A stretch of 64,000 bases of DNA from Klebsiella electrica (GTDB lineage Bacteria > Pseudomonadota > Gammaproteobacteria > Enterobacterales > Enterobacteriaceae): positions 3,224,001-3,288,000 of the forward strand of contig NZ_CP041247.1 of assembly GCF_006711645.1 (NCBI RefSeq), given 5' to 3'. Shown here piece by piece: positions 1 through 8,382 of the stretch. The notes beneath the pieces are model-generated. The model saw only the letters and a list, made by a program, of their open reading frames with translations. It had not been told where the DNA came from and made no database searches. The translations under genes were made by a program, and so were the position numbers. Position 1 is the first letter of the stretch; the number at the start of each line of letters is the position of its first letter.

Positions 1-6
1 CAGGTC

Positions 7-381
7 TTAATTTAGATCCTGATAGAAAGATATTCGGTCACCACGCTGGATATCATGTGGTGATTGACCACACAGATGTACCATCCCCGGTAATTCAGCC
101 GTTGCAGCACCATCAAAATTTAAAGTGATATGGCCAAGCTGTTTTAAATTTGCCGTTGCAACACTACCTACCGCCGTCACCCGATAAATAGCCTGATTTA
201 TTTTCATTATCTGCCCGGGTGATAATTCAGCCGTTAGCTCACTGCCCCGGTGTACCGCGCAATACATCGCAATATCGTCAGGAACGGGCTCAGAGAATAA
301 GATTAGCTTCTGTTCCTGCAGATAGTTTTCAACATACTCCCCGACAGCCGTGATAAGTAATGAATACAACGGCACAGTCAT
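7..381 (-). CDS. PTS glucitol/sorbitol-type EIIA protein
   Basis: A 124-residue cytoplasmic protein of the glucitol/sorbitol EIIA (SrlB/GutB) family, which takes phosphate from HPr and passes it to a cognate EIIB. His44 in the sequence MYCAVHRGSEL aligns with the phosphorylated His43 of E. coli SrlB, and the VTAVGSVA...LGH.TL.FDG core is conserved. The reading frame extends 17 codons further upstream, but the ATG at 381 has AAGGAAAC just before it and lies directly after the permease stop at 383, so I take that start. It is the last gene of the leftward sugar-acid operon visible here. No EIIC lies in the window; the sequence to the left is unseen. Its probable partner is the EIIB domain fused to the kinase at 1495-3213. 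Confidence 0.85.
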   Translation of the reverse strand: MTVPLYSLLITAVGEYVENYLQEQKLILFSEPVPDDIAMYCAVHRGSELTAELSPGQIMKINQAIYRVTAVGSVATANLKQLGHITLNFDGAATAELPGMVHLCGQSPHDIQRGDRISFYQDLN

Positions 382-382
382 A

Positions 383-1402
383 TTATTTGTTTCCTTTTGC
401 GGCATGAGAAGATAATGCCACCTTCTCTTCACTGCTCTTTTCTTTCACCGGTTCAACCGCCGGCGCGCGCTTTTTCAGACGTTTATCAAACCAGGCCACC
501 AGTACCGGCGCGGTAATCATCGTGATGATGCTCGCCGTCGCCAGCTGTGCGGTGGCGGCATCAACGTACATCGCCAGCGAGGGGTCGGCTTGAGCGACCA
601 TTGCTGGCGTCAGCGCCGAGCTGGCTGCCGTCGTACCCAGCGCGGCTCCCAGCGCGGTTTTCTTCTTCAGGAACAGGTTGTAGATAAAATAGAACACAAT
701 GCCGGTTACCGCAGAGATAATGCCGAGCAGGATCCCCGACAGACCGGCGGTAAATACCGTGTTGATACTGGAATTGGCGCCGATAGCAAACGACATAATA
801 ATAATGATTAGCGGCTGAGCGGCGGCGCACAGCTGTTTAAAACGCTTATCAAGGTTGCCCCACAGCATCCCAATCAGCAGCGGGATCAGCATCGACAGCA
901 GCGCGGCGAAAGGAATATTGGCCAGGCCGCTGACCCCCAGCACCATCATAGTAACAAACGGGCCGTCCTTGACGCAGAAGACGGAGATCGCCCCGGCGTC
1001 GCTGGCATCGCCGTAGTTGCTGCACAGCGCGATATACAGCGAGCTGTTGGAGCTGGTTAAACAGGCAATCAGCGCCAGCGTGGAAATCCCGAGGAAACCG
1101 TTAGGGCCGAACAGCGCCCCCGCAGCCCACACTGCCAGCGCGCCGGCGAGACATTTAAGGAATAGCAGTACCGCACCTTTATAAAGCGGCAGCCCGGCCT
1201 GACGGATATTAATCGAGGTGCCGCAAATGAGTAGGAAAATCCCCATCATCGCGCTGGAACCGACTTTGAATAATGCGGTTGTCGGGCCGCCGATGCCCAG
1301 CACTTCGGGGGCCAGGGTATTAATAAAAATCGCCGCAAGCAGTGGGATAATAATTAAACCGCCTGGCACCTTGTTCATCTTTTCAAGTATATTTATGTTC
1401 AT
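383..1402 (-). CDS. KdgT-family sugar-acid permease
   Basis: An inner-membrane secondary transporter of the 2-keto-3-deoxygluconate permease family, about 339 residues with roughly ten hydrophobic segments and a polar, Lys-rich C-terminus. The start region (EKMNKVPGG) matches the E. coli KdgT start (IERIPGG). An in-frame ATG at 1414 is also possible; neither has a strong Shine-Dalgarno, and I prefer 1402 by alignment. It lies 92 bp after the kinase gene and abuts the EIIA gene. Family knowledge gives proton-coupled uptake of an acid sugar. The neighbouring C4-acid kinase and PdxA2-type dehydrogenase suggest a threonate- or erythronate-like substrate rather than KDG, but this is inference. Confidence 0.85.
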   Translation of the reverse strand: MNINILEKMNKVPGGLIIIPLLAAIFINTLAPEVLGIGGPTTALFKVGSSAMMGIFLLICGTSINIRQAGLPLYKGAVLLFLKCLAGALAVWAAGALFGPNGFLGISTLALIACLTSSNSSLYIALCSNYGDASDAGAISVFCVKDGPFVTMMVLGVSGLANIPFAALLSMLIPLLIGMLWGNLDKRFKQLCAAAQPLIIIIMSFAIGANSSINTVFTAGLSGILLGIISAVTGIVFYFIYNLFLKKKTALGAALGTTAASSALTPAMVAQADPSLAMYVDAATAQLATASIITMITAPVLVAWFDKRLKKRAPAVEPVKEKSSEEKVALSSHAAKGNK

Positions 1403-1494
1403 AGGGTAACTCATAAATTATGATTTGACAGAGATAACGACGCAATACTACCCAGACGACCATTACGCCGATTTTTATTTATATGAATTATTAA

Positions 1495-3213
1495 TTATTG
1501 CTGCGCTTCTTTATAAATTCTTTCGACAATGGTGCTAATAATATCCTCCGGCCCGGTTAAACCGCCTTTGCCAATGCAAATCAGGCCGGCATAATCGCCG
1601 CCGATAATACGCACCATATCGGTTTGCGGTATCACATAGTCAATCATTTCAATTCCCGTGGCGCCGAGTTCTTTAAGAACATTCACCATCGTGTCGCCAC
1701 CGGTCATATACAGACCTTTAATTTCTCCCGACGCGCAGCTAAGCACTTCACGGACAATATTCCCCAATCCCTGGTTAATATTTTTCGCAGCCTGACCGTG
1801 CGCCAGACCAAAGCGCTGTTCTTCTTCCTGTAGATCCAGCAGTCGTCCGGTTAACGCTGATTCAAAAACGAATATGGCGTTCTGCTGCGCCGGTACGCAC
1901 TGCCGGGCATGCTGTACCACGCGATTAACTTCGATTTCAGCGGCGTTTTTCCTGTCGACCAACAGTTCGGCGTCAACGGGGATGTGGCAAACCCTTTCAT
2001 CATTGGCGATCAGATGCTGGAGCTGCTTTTTCGTCACCGGCGTTGCGCTACCGGCAACCACAAGAATCGATCCGCGCTGGCTTTCCGCTGCCGTCGTCGC
2101 TGATACGCTACTTCGCGTCTCCCGCATCAGGCCACGACGCACCGCCAGTCGTTCGGTAAAGGGGCCCGGGTCGACCGCCAGTACGTTCCAGTTCAGCGCA
2201 ACCACCGCCCCGGCAATCGCATCGACATCTTCCACGGTAATGGCATCGACCACAATCACCCGCATGCCGCGCTGCTGCTGTTCCTGGAGATCCTCCTGCA
2301 ACTGCCCCTCGCCTTTCATCACCGAGGCCAGCGCGATATGTCCAACCTGATGATGAGTCTGCGCCGCCAGCAGCCCCGGCACCCAGGACTCGGTAACCGG
2401 AGTGCGTACATCGCGTGCCACATCTGTGCGTGAAAGCGCGACGGAGTCAATCACCGAGTAGCCGCCAACCAGAATACGCCGCGACTGCGGCATAGCCGGC
2501 ACCACAACGGCAACCGTTTCCAGCGGCAGTTGCTCCAGCATGGCGTCGATTTCAAAACCTATGCCGCCGCGCAGGGTGGTATCGATACGCTTGGTAAAGT
2601 AGTGCGCGCCGCGGGTCTGCAGCTGTTTCACCGCGGCGCTGACCTGCTGCTGGGCTTCCGCTTTCGGCAGAGGACGGCTGTCGCTGCTGACCACCATCGC
2701 CGGATACTCCACCTCATTGCGAGCGAAGGATTCGGTATCGAAGAACGCGGCGGTTTTTAAACCGCTGCGCGCCAGTAATACCCCAACGGTGGTCGCACCG
2801 GTCAGATCGTCGGCGACGATCCCCAGCTTACCGCCTTCCCCTTGCGGCCAGACCATTTCGATGCAGGCCGGCGTCACGCCGGAAACATAGATGCCTTCAT
2901 GAATAAACTCCGCCAGCGGACCGCTTTTACCGGTTGGATGCAGGTTGATAGTCGGAATACCCCGTTTCGGATAGAGCCCACAGCGCAACGTACCGCCGCA
3001 ATCAATAACCATCAAACCAATTTCGTCTTCCGGTGGCTCGCCGTTCTTAAAGACGTCAACGGAAGGCCAGCCGGTCAGCTCACTCAGTCGTTCAACAACC
3101 GGGGGAACCAATCCCCCGGTGATATAAGCAATCTTTTTGCTCTGATGGATATCAATCGTCAGCGGCCCACCCCAGCCTTTACTGCCTTTGCTAATCAACA
3201 GATGCTTTTCCAT
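1495..3213 (-). CDS. PTS EIIB (sorbitol type) fused to four-carbon acid sugar kinase
   Basis: A 572-residue two-part protein. Residues 1-120 look like the EIIB domain of SrlE/Gut[11 protein letters not shown] near the start, then CGGTLRC (Cys72, Cys78), [10 protein letters not shown] and TGKSGPL. The EIIB phosphorylation site should be one of these cysteines. From about residue 129 it is a DUF1537 (DtnK/DenK/OtnK) acid sugar kinase, with ADDLTGA at 134-140 in the N-terminal substrate domain and GGDTMVNVL and GKGGLTG in the C-terminal nucleotide-binding domain. Ordinary family members are about 420 residues, so the N-terminus is an added domain. The start at 3213 follows GAGGACAAAG and aligns with SrlE; the frame itself opens at 3243. 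Membrane-spanning EIIC segments are absent. The kinase should make a 4-phospho acid for the PdxA2-type enzyme encoded just upstream. Confidence 0.88.
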   Translation of the reverse strand: MEKHLLISKGSKGWGGPLTIDIHQSKKIAYITGGLVPPVVERLSELTGWPSVDVFKNGEPPEDEIGLMVIDCGGTLRCGLYPKRGIPTINLHPTGKSGPLAEFIHEGIYVSGVTPACIEMVWPQGEGGKLGIVADDLTGATTVGVLLARSGLKTAAFFDTESFARNEVEYPAMVVSSDSRPLPKAEAQQQVSAAVKQLQTRGAHYFTKRIDTTLRGGIGFEIDAMLEQLPLETVAVVVPAMPQSRRILVGGYSVIDSVALSRTDVARDVRTPVTESWVPGLLAAQTHHQVGHIALASVMKGEGQLQEDLQEQQQRGMRVIVVDAITVEDVDAIAGAVVALNWNVLAVDPGPFTERLAVRRGLMRETRSSVSATTAAESQRGSILVVAGSATPVTKKQLQHLIANDERVCHIPVDAELLVDRKNAAEIEVNRVVQHARQCVPAQQNAIFVFESALTGRLLDLQEEEQRFGLAHGQAAKNINQGLGNIVREVLSCASGEIKGLYMTGGDTMVNVLKELGATGIEMIDYVIPQTDMVRIIGGDYAGLICIGKGGLTGPEDIISTIVERIYKEAQQ

Positions 3214-3249
3214 CTCTTTGTCCTCATTGATTCGCATTAACACCCGCGA

Positions 3250-4257
3250 TTATTGATGTTTCATTTTCCAGTAACGCGCCGCGACCAGCGTCGATTCCAG
3301 CATGCTGACGGTTCCTGCTTTGCCAGTACCGGCAATATCGAAAGCGGTCCCGTGGTCAACGGAGCTGCGCATAAACGGCAGGCCGAAGGTGATAGTAATG
3401 GAGCGTTCAAAGTCGAGGGTTTTGCAGGCGATATGCCCCTGGTCGTGGTACAGGGAAAGGATCGCGTCATAACGTCCCTGCTTGCCAAGATGGAATACCG
3501 AATCCGCCGGAACCGGGCCAATCGCATTGATTCCCATCTCCTGCGCCGCCTTCACCGCCGGAATCAGGTTGTCCGCTTCCTCGTGACCAAACAGGCCGTT
3601 ATCAGAAGCGTGCGGGTTAAGCGCCGCAACCGCGATACGCGGATTGGCAATTTTGAGGGCGGTGAACTCATGGTGAATTTGCTGTACGCAGGCCAGCACG
3701 CGTTCTTTGTTGGCATAATCACACGCCGCTTTCAACGCCATATGGCGACTGACGAAAAACACCCGCAATTTTTGAACATGAAACATCGTCAGGCCATAAT
3801 CTGACTGCGTTTCAACCTGATAGATCTCGGTATGACCCGGTAATTTACAGCCTGCCAGCTTAATCGCTTCTTTATGAATCGGCGCCGTCGAGACCACATC
3901 AATCAGGCCTGCTTTACCTAATTCGATGGATTTCATCACATAATCTAGCGACATTTTTCCCGCCAACTGCTGCACTTTTCCCCATTCAATGCTGTCGCAA
4001 TCGTAATCGCCGGTTTCCATCACATCGATGGTTCCCCAGCGATACAGCGCTTCCTCCGGGTGTGTGATTTTGTTCAACGCAAAATCACATCCCATGATCT
4101 TCATCGCCCGGGCGACAATGGGGATCGATCCAATCAGAAAAGGTTGGCACTCGTCATACACGCTTTTATCCATCATGGTGGCAACGGTGATCTCCGGGCC
4201 GATCCCAGCAGGATCGCCGATAGTGATTGCGACAACAGGTTTTTTTTCTTGTGACAT
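3250..4257 (-). CDS. pdxA2: PdxA2-type 4-phospho-threonate/erythronate dehydrogenase
   Basis: A 335-residue PdxA-family NAD-dependent dehydrogenase. Seen: the N-terminal ITIGDPAGIGPE signature and three metal-site histidine motifs, LPGHTE, NPHASDNG and YHDQGH. PdxA2 proteins paired with DUF1537 kinases oxidise and decarboxylate 4-phospho-D-threonate or D-erythronate to dihydroxyacetone phosphate. The kinase neighbour makes that role much likelier than pyridoxal biosynthesis. The ATG at 4257 is preceded by GAGAGG and replaces a longer frame from 4293. It is the first gene of the leftward operon, downstream of the shared operator and CRP region, with a 36-bp gap to the kinase gene. Confidence 0.88.
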   Translation of the reverse strand: MSQEKKPVVAITIGDPAGIGPEITVATMMDKSVYDECQPFLIGSIPIVARAMKIMGCDFALNKITHPEEALYRWGTIDVMETGDYDCDSIEWGKVQQLAGKMSLDYVMKSIELGKAGLIDVVSTAPIHKEAIKLAGCKLPGHTEIYQVETQSDYGLTMFHVQKLRVFFVSRHMALKAACDYANKERVLACVQQIHHEFTALKIANPRIAVAALNPHASDNGLFGHEEADNLIPAVKAAQEMGINAIGPVPADSVFHLGKQGRYDAILSLYHDQGHIACKTLDFERSITITFGLPFMRSSVDHGTAFDIAGTGKAGTVSMLESTLVAARYWKMKHQ

Positions 4258-4284
4258 CGTGGGCCTCTCGTAGTTGAACGTCAT

Positions 4285-4321
4285 TTTGTTCATATGTTCA
4301 CATTCTAATCATATGAGCAAA
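4285..4321. promoter_or_regulatory. Inverted repeat, candidate SorC-type operator
   Basis: TTTGTTCATATG (4285-4296) and CATATGAGCAAA (4310-4321) form an 11 of 12 bp inverted repeat with a 13-bp spacer, just upstream of the pdxA2 start. It contains one of three copies of ATGTTCACA found in this control region. It is a candidate site for the regulator encoded at 5333-6295; the pairing with that protein is inferred. Confidence 0.5.
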
Positions 4322-4348
4322 ACATTACCTGAGGATTAAGAAGATATT

Positions 4349-4364
4349 GGTGATCTTTGTCACA
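4349..4364. promoter_or_regulatory. Predicted CRP site
   Basis: GGTGA-N6-TCACA matches the CRP consensus TGTGA-N6-TCACA at 9 of 10 positions. It lies midway between pdxA2 and the isomerase gene, so it could serve either or both. Catabolite control would be expected for a sugar-acid locus. Confidence 0.6.
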
Positions 4365-4397
4365 TAAAAAAATCAACCGAATTATTTAATAAAAAAA

Positions 4398-4419
4398 TGT
4401 GATCTAACATATGTTCACA
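4398..4419. promoter_or_regulatory. Palindromic operator-like site
   Basis: TGTGA and TCACA lie 12 bp apart around the perfect palindrome AACATATGTT (4406-4415). The second ATGTTCACA copy is at 4411-4419 and a third at 4461-4469, just upstream of the isomerase gene. The wide spacing argues against CRP and for the local regulator. Confidence 0.45.
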
Positions 4420-4502
4420 CAGTGATAAAAAGTTCAATCTTTCACAGCGGTGAATAAACCATGTTCACAACGCATTGATTTACTTACGATGGAGAACGAA
4501 AG

Positions 4503-5297
4503 ATGAAGACAATTTGGTTAGGCACCAGTTGGAAGATGAACAAGCCGCTTTCCGAAGCGATGCAATGGTGCGAGATTTTGGCGCAGCGTCTGGGGCAGGT
4601 TGTTCATCCGGATATTCAGCCTTTTGTCATCCCTCCTTTTACGGCCATTCATCCGGTCAGCCGCTATTTGCAGGAGCGACATATTCGCTGTCTGACCGGC
4701 GCGCAAAATATGCATGAAGCCGACAGCGGTCCATGGACAGGTGAAATATCCGCAGACATGCTGCTGGAAGCGGGGGCGACGCTTGTTGAGCTCGGTCATT
4801 CCGAACGACGCGGTGCCTTCAACGAAACCGACGCCGCCATTAACAGAAAGGTCCATAGCGCGTTGCGTCATGGCTTGCGTCCGCTGATATGTATTGGCGA
4901 CAGCGCCGAAGAGAAAAGCTGGCAGGTCTCGCGCGAAACGGTCGTCCGTCAGATGAAAATCGCCCTTCATGGCTTAAGCCGGCAGCAGGTTGTAGACACG
5001 CTTGTTGCCTATGAACCAATCTGGGCGATTGGCGAACAGGGTACGCCGGCCCGTCCGGAGCAAGCAGGAGAGATCCATCGGGCGCTACGCCAGGGGCTAT
5101 GTGAACTTTTTGGTCAGGAAACCGGGTTGCAAATCCCCCTGCTCTACGGCGGCAGCGTTAACAAGCAAAATGCGGTGGAATTACTGCAACAAGAGGATGT
5201 CGACGGTCTCTTCATTGGCCGGGCGGCCTGGGACGCCACTGGCTATTGTGAAATCGTTCAACGCGTTACACAGGAATTTATTCTTAAGTCGCAGTAA
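4503..5297 (+). CDS. Triosephosphate isomerase paralogue
   Basis: A 264-residue TIM-barrel isomerase of the TpiA family. Seen: the N-terminal GTSWKMNK motif with the substrate Lys, ELGHSERR with the catalytic His, YEPIWAIG with the catalytic Glu, and the phosphate-binding LYGGSVN. Housekeeping tpiA lies elsewhere in enterobacteria, so this is a pathway-dedicated copy. It should convert the dihydroxyacetone phosphate made by the PdxA2-type enzyme to glyceraldehyde 3-phosphate. Action on an erythrulose phosphate, as in the related EryH/LerI proteins, is the alternative. The ATG follows GGAGAACGAAAG. It is divergent from pdxA2 and 35 bp ahead of the regulator gene. Confidence 0.85.
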   Translation: MKTIWLGTSWKMNKPLSEAMQWCEILAQRLGQVVHPDIQPFVIPPFTAIHPVSRYLQERHIRCLTGAQNMHEADSGPWTGEISADMLLEAGATLVELGHSERRGAFNETDAAINRKVHSALRHGLRPLICIGDSAEEKSWQVSRETVVRQMKIALHGLSRQQVVDTLVAYEPIWAIGEQGTPARPEQAGEIHRALRQGLCELFGQETGLQIPLLYGGSVNKQNAVELLQQEDVDGLFIGRAAWDATGYCEIVQRVTQEFILKSQ

Positions 5298-5332
5298 TAT
5301 TAGGCGGACATCAGAGATGGAAACACCAAACG

Positions 5333-6295
5333 ATGACTGAACAAGACCCAGATTATGCACTGCTGACCGAAATTGCCGTGGCCTATTATGACCAGGAACA
5401 AACTCAGGAAGAGATTGCCCAGCGATTCGGCATTTCACGGATTAAAGTCGGTCGGCTGCTGAAAAAAGCCCGACAGGAAGGGATTGTGGAGATCAGCGTG
5501 AAATATCACCCGGTCTTTAGCTCGCAGATAGAGCAGCAGTTTATTTCCCATTTCGGCATCAAACGCGCCTTAATCGCCCTGGACCACCATGATGAAGACG
5601 AACAGCGTCAGCAGGTGGCGGCGTTGGTCAGTAACTACCTTGCCGGCATCTTAAAGAATGATATGACGGTGACCGTCGGACAAGGGCGCAATGTGGCTGC
5701 CGTCGCCAACCACGTTGGGATCTTCCCGGAGCGGCACTGCCGTTTTATCTGTGGAATCGGCGGAACCAAACGCGACAACCAGCTCATAGATGCCGATCAC
5801 ATCAGCCGTAACCTGGCACGTAAGTTTAACGGCTTCAGTGAAACGCTCTACGCTCCTGCATATGTTGAAACTCCGGAGTTGCGAGCGGCATTTATGCAAA
5901 ACCGCCTCATCAAAGCGACCCTTGAGCAGGCCAGCAAAGCTGACGTTGCGATAATTGGTCTCGGCGATATGAATGAGAACAGCTTTATGGTTCAGCTCGG
6001 CTGGTTTTCCCCCAAAGAGATTGCGACAGCCCGGCAGGATCAGGGAGTGGTGGGAGATATCGCCGGATACAGTTTTTTCAATATCCAGGGGAAACCGGTC
6101 GATACCGTTATGAACGATCGGGTTATCGGCCTGAGTCTTGAACAACTGCGGTCCATCCCCTGCGTCATTGCCATCGCCTCGGAAAGTACCAAAGCAACGG
6201 CGATACTCGGCGCCCTGCGCACTGGCGTCATCGATGTCCTCGCCACCAGCGCGTCCAACGCCCGCGCGGTCATCAATATGCACAAAGCGTTATAA
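5333..6295 (+). CDS. SorC/DeoR-type sugar-binding transcriptional regulator
   Basis: A 320-residue regulator. The N-terminus has a helix-turn-helix typical of the SorC family (TQEEIAQRFGISRIKVGRLLKKA, about residues 24-46, given here as one motif of separate segments TQEEIAQRFGIS and RIKVGRLLKKA). The rest is the sugar-phosphate-binding domain with GQGRNVAAVA, CGIGGTKRD and IIGLGDM segments. Family members repress or activate neighbouring catabolic genes in response to a phosphorylated intermediate. It probably controls both divergent units through the repeated ATGTTCACA sites. The isomerase gene ends 35 bp upstream, so the two are likely cotranscribed. Confidence 0.88.
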   Translation: MTEQDPDYALLTEIAVAYYDQEQTQEEIAQRFGISRIKVGRLLKKARQEGIVEISVKYHPVFSSQIEQQFISHFGIKRALIALDHHDEDEQRQQVAALVSNYLAGILKNDMTVTVGQGRNVAAVANHVGIFPERHCRFICGIGGTKRDNQLIDADHISRNLARKFNGFSETLYAPAYVETPELRAAFMQNRLIKATLEQASKADVAIIGLGDMNENSFMVQLGWFSPKEIATARQDQGVVGDIAGYSFFNIQGKPVDTVMNDRVIGLSLEQLRSIPCVIAIASESTKATAILGALRTGVIDVLATSASNARAVINMHKAL

Positions 6296-6403
6296 AACGT
6301 GGCGCGTGGCGCGGCCTGCATAACCGGGGAGCGCTGGCCGTTGCTCCGGTTTGCCGCCTGCTCTGCTGTCATACCCGGCGGGAACGATCGGGCCGATATG
6401 AAA

Positions 6404-6435
6404 CAGGCCGCCTATGAAAAACATAGAGCGGCCTG
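6404..6435. terminator. Hairpin between convergent genes
   Basis: CAGGCCGC plus CTATG pair with CATAG and GCGGCCTG around an A5 loop, with one unpaired base. On the minus strand the stem is followed by TTTC, so it mainly serves cobB; it may also stop the regulator transcript. The rest of 6296-6477 holds nothing recognisable. Confidence 0.6.
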
Positions 6436-6477
6436 GTGTCTTTCGCGCCCGGCAATCAACGCCATCGCGCGACGGAA

Positions 6478-7302
6478 TCAGAGATCTTTCAACAGCCGGT
6501 CGACGAACGCCGGTACAACCTCGCTCGCCAGACCGTAGTGTTTTTCTGCAAACTCACTGCCGACCTGGCTGGGTTCCAGATTGAGTTCCACGGTATGCGC
6601 CCCCTGCAAACGGGCTTCGTGCACGAAGCCTGCCGCCGGATAAACGTGCCCGGAAGTGCCAATGGCGATAAAGATATCGGCATCGGCCAGCGCGCTGTAA
6701 ATATCATCCATCCCCAGCGGCATCTCGCCAAACCAGACCACATGCGGGCGCAGCGGCGCCGGGAACTGGCAGCAGTGGCACTTATCTTCCGTCGTGACGT
6801 CTCCAGTCCACTCCAGCACCTGACCGCTCCACGAACAGCGCACCTTCAACAGTTCGCCGTGCATATGAATCACCCGGCGGTTTCCCGCGCGTTCGTGCAG
6901 GTTATCAATGTTCTGAGTGACCAGCACAAAGCGGTCGCCCAGCTCCGCTTCCAGTCGCGCCAGTGCCTGATGCGCCGCATTCGGCACTATCTCCGGGCTC
7001 TGCAGCTGCCGACGGCGGGCGTTATAAAACGCCTGTACCAGCGCCGGATCGCGGGCGAAGCCTTCCGGCGTCGCCACATCTTCCACCCGGTGCTCTTCCC
7101 ACAAACCATCGGCAGCGCGAAACGTTTTAATCCCGGACTCCGCCGAAATACCCGCGCCGGTCAGCACCACGACTTTGGGCTTAGCTATTATTTCCACAGC
7201 CGACTTATCCTCTTTAAAAAAAATCCGCTGGCGCAGGCGTTCACGCAAGCGACGTTTATTGCGTCGAAAACGGCTCAATCGGTGTAAGCGGCGCGACAAC
7301 AT
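6478..7302 (-). CDS. cobB: NAD-dependent protein deacylase (sirtuin)
   Basis: A 274-residue class III sirtuin that removes acyl groups from lysines, for instance on acetyl-CoA synthetase. Seen: [14 protein letters not shown] for NAD binding, [11 protein letters not shown], the catalytic His in HMHGEL, the zinc cysteines (CSWSG and CHCC) and [12 protein letters not shown]. The N-terminus has the Arg-rich extension [17 protein letters not shown] found in the long form of E. coli CobB. A shorter form beginning near the conserved core cannot be excluded. It follows nagK by 14 bp on the same strand, as in E. coli, and so is probably cotranscribed with it. Confidence 0.97.
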   Translation of the reverse strand: MLSRRLHRLSRFRRNKRRLRERLRQRIFFKEDKSAVEIIAKPKVVVLTGAGISAESGIKTFRAADGLWEEHRVEDVATPEGFARDPALVQAFYNARRRQLQSPEIVPNAAHQALARLEAELGDRFVLVTQNIDNLHERAGNRRVIHMHGELLKVRCSWSGQVLEWTGDVTTEDKCHCCQFPAPLRPHVVWFGEMPLGMDDIYSALADADIFIAIGTSGHVYPAAGFVHEARLQGAHTVELNLEPSQVGSEFAEKHYGLASEVVPAFVDRLLKDL

Positions 7303-7316
7303 AGCTCCCCCTGTGG

Positions 7317-8228
7317 TTAATGAGTCAAATGAAGGAAGGCCGCACCGCGCATACCTCCGGCATCGCCATGGCGCGCGCGTTCGATACGCGGCACCCGGGC
7401 AACGGGAAGTAAATGTCGCGGCAGGCGCTGCGCCAGCCCTTCGCTTATGGCAGTAAAGTTAGACAATCCTCCGCCAAGCACCAGCAGATCCGGATCAACA
7501 ATAGTCAGAATATTACCCAGACAGACCGCCAGCAGGTCAAGATAGCGTTCGACGTGCTCGCGCGCCCGCGCATCGCCTTGCTGCCACAGCGTCACGATGT
7601 CGGGTGCGGTTATGGCGTGTTGATAATAATGTTCATAGAGCCAGGCAAAACCGCGGCCGGAGAGATAGTTTTCAATGCAGCCCAACTGGCCGCAGCCGCA
7701 GCGGGTGAGCGGGAAGTCACGCCCCACCACCGCCAGCGCATCCACCGGCAGCCGGATATGGCCAAATTCACCGGTAATATAGCTATGTCCGGTAATCGAT
7801 TTGCCGTTGAGGACCAGGCCACCGCCGACGCCGGTACCGAGAATCAGCCCCATGACCAGCGGATATTGCGTAAACTCATCGTCCCAGGCTTCAGAGAGCG
7901 CAAAACAGTTGGCATCGTTATCCAGACGAACTTCACGCCCGAGCCGGGCGCTCAGATCGCTGCGCAGCGGCTGACCGCTGGCCGCGGGAACGTTGGCGGC
8001 ATACAGCGTGCCGTCTGCGGTTTCCGGCATCCCCGGAATCCCGATCCCGACACTCCCCTGACAGTCAAAGCGGCTGTCGGCTTCATCTACCAGCGCCTCA
8101 ACCGCCTGCAAAAAGTCGGCATAACTCGCCTTCGGCGTGGCAACGCGTTTTTCCCACTGCAATCGCCGCGTTTTATCAAACACGCCCAGCGCTATCTTGC
8201 TACCGCCAATGTCAAATCCGTAGTACAT
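7317..8228 (-). CDS. nagK: N-acetyl-D-glucosamine kinase
   Basis: A 303-residue ROK-family kinase that phosphorylates GlcNAc released during murein recycling. Seen: the N-terminal phosphate motif [18 protein letters not shown], and the zinc-binding [17 protein letters not shown]. The frame opens at 8234, but AAGAGGA touches that ATG directly, while it stands 6 nt ahead of the ATG at 8228. The later start also matches E. coli (MYYGFDIGG). It works in the same salvage route as nagZ, encoded at 23415-24437. Confidence 0.96.
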   Translation of the reverse strand: MYYGFDIGGSKIALGVFDKTRRLQWEKRVATPKASYADFLQAVEALVDEADSRFDCQGSVGIGIPGMPETADGTLYAANVPAASGQPLRSDLSARLGREVRLDNDANCFALSEAWDDEFTQYPLVMGLILGTGVGGGLVLNGKSITGHSYITGEFGHIRLPVDALAVVGRDFPLTRCGCGQLGCIENYLSGRGFAWLYEHYYQHAITAPDIVTLWQQGDARAREHVERYLDLLAVCLGNILTIVDPDLLVLGGGLSNFTAISEGLAQRLPRHLLPVARVPRIERARHGDAGGMRGAAFLHLTH

Positions 8229-8290
8229 AGCCATTCCTCTTTACTGACCGCAAAGGTCAGGACGACGTAAAGAGTGGATTACCGGGGACC

Positions 8291-8355
8291 TTGTCGGCCC
8301 GCGTAGCGAGCGCCGCCGGGCGCAAGGTCGGGTGGCGGCTTCGCCTTATCCGACC
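8291..8355. repeat. REP/BIME pair
   Basis: Two palindromic units in opposite orientation between lolE and nagK. GGTCGG...CCGACC (8326-8355) encloses the typical GGCGGCTTCGCC core. A second unit with GGCCCGCG...CGCCGGGC spans 8291-8325. This is the usual REP layout of enterobacterial intergenic mRNA, where such hairpins stabilise 3' ends or bind gyrase. Confidence 0.75.
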
Positions 8356-8382
8356 AGAGTGTATACCCCGCAATCCACTGAA

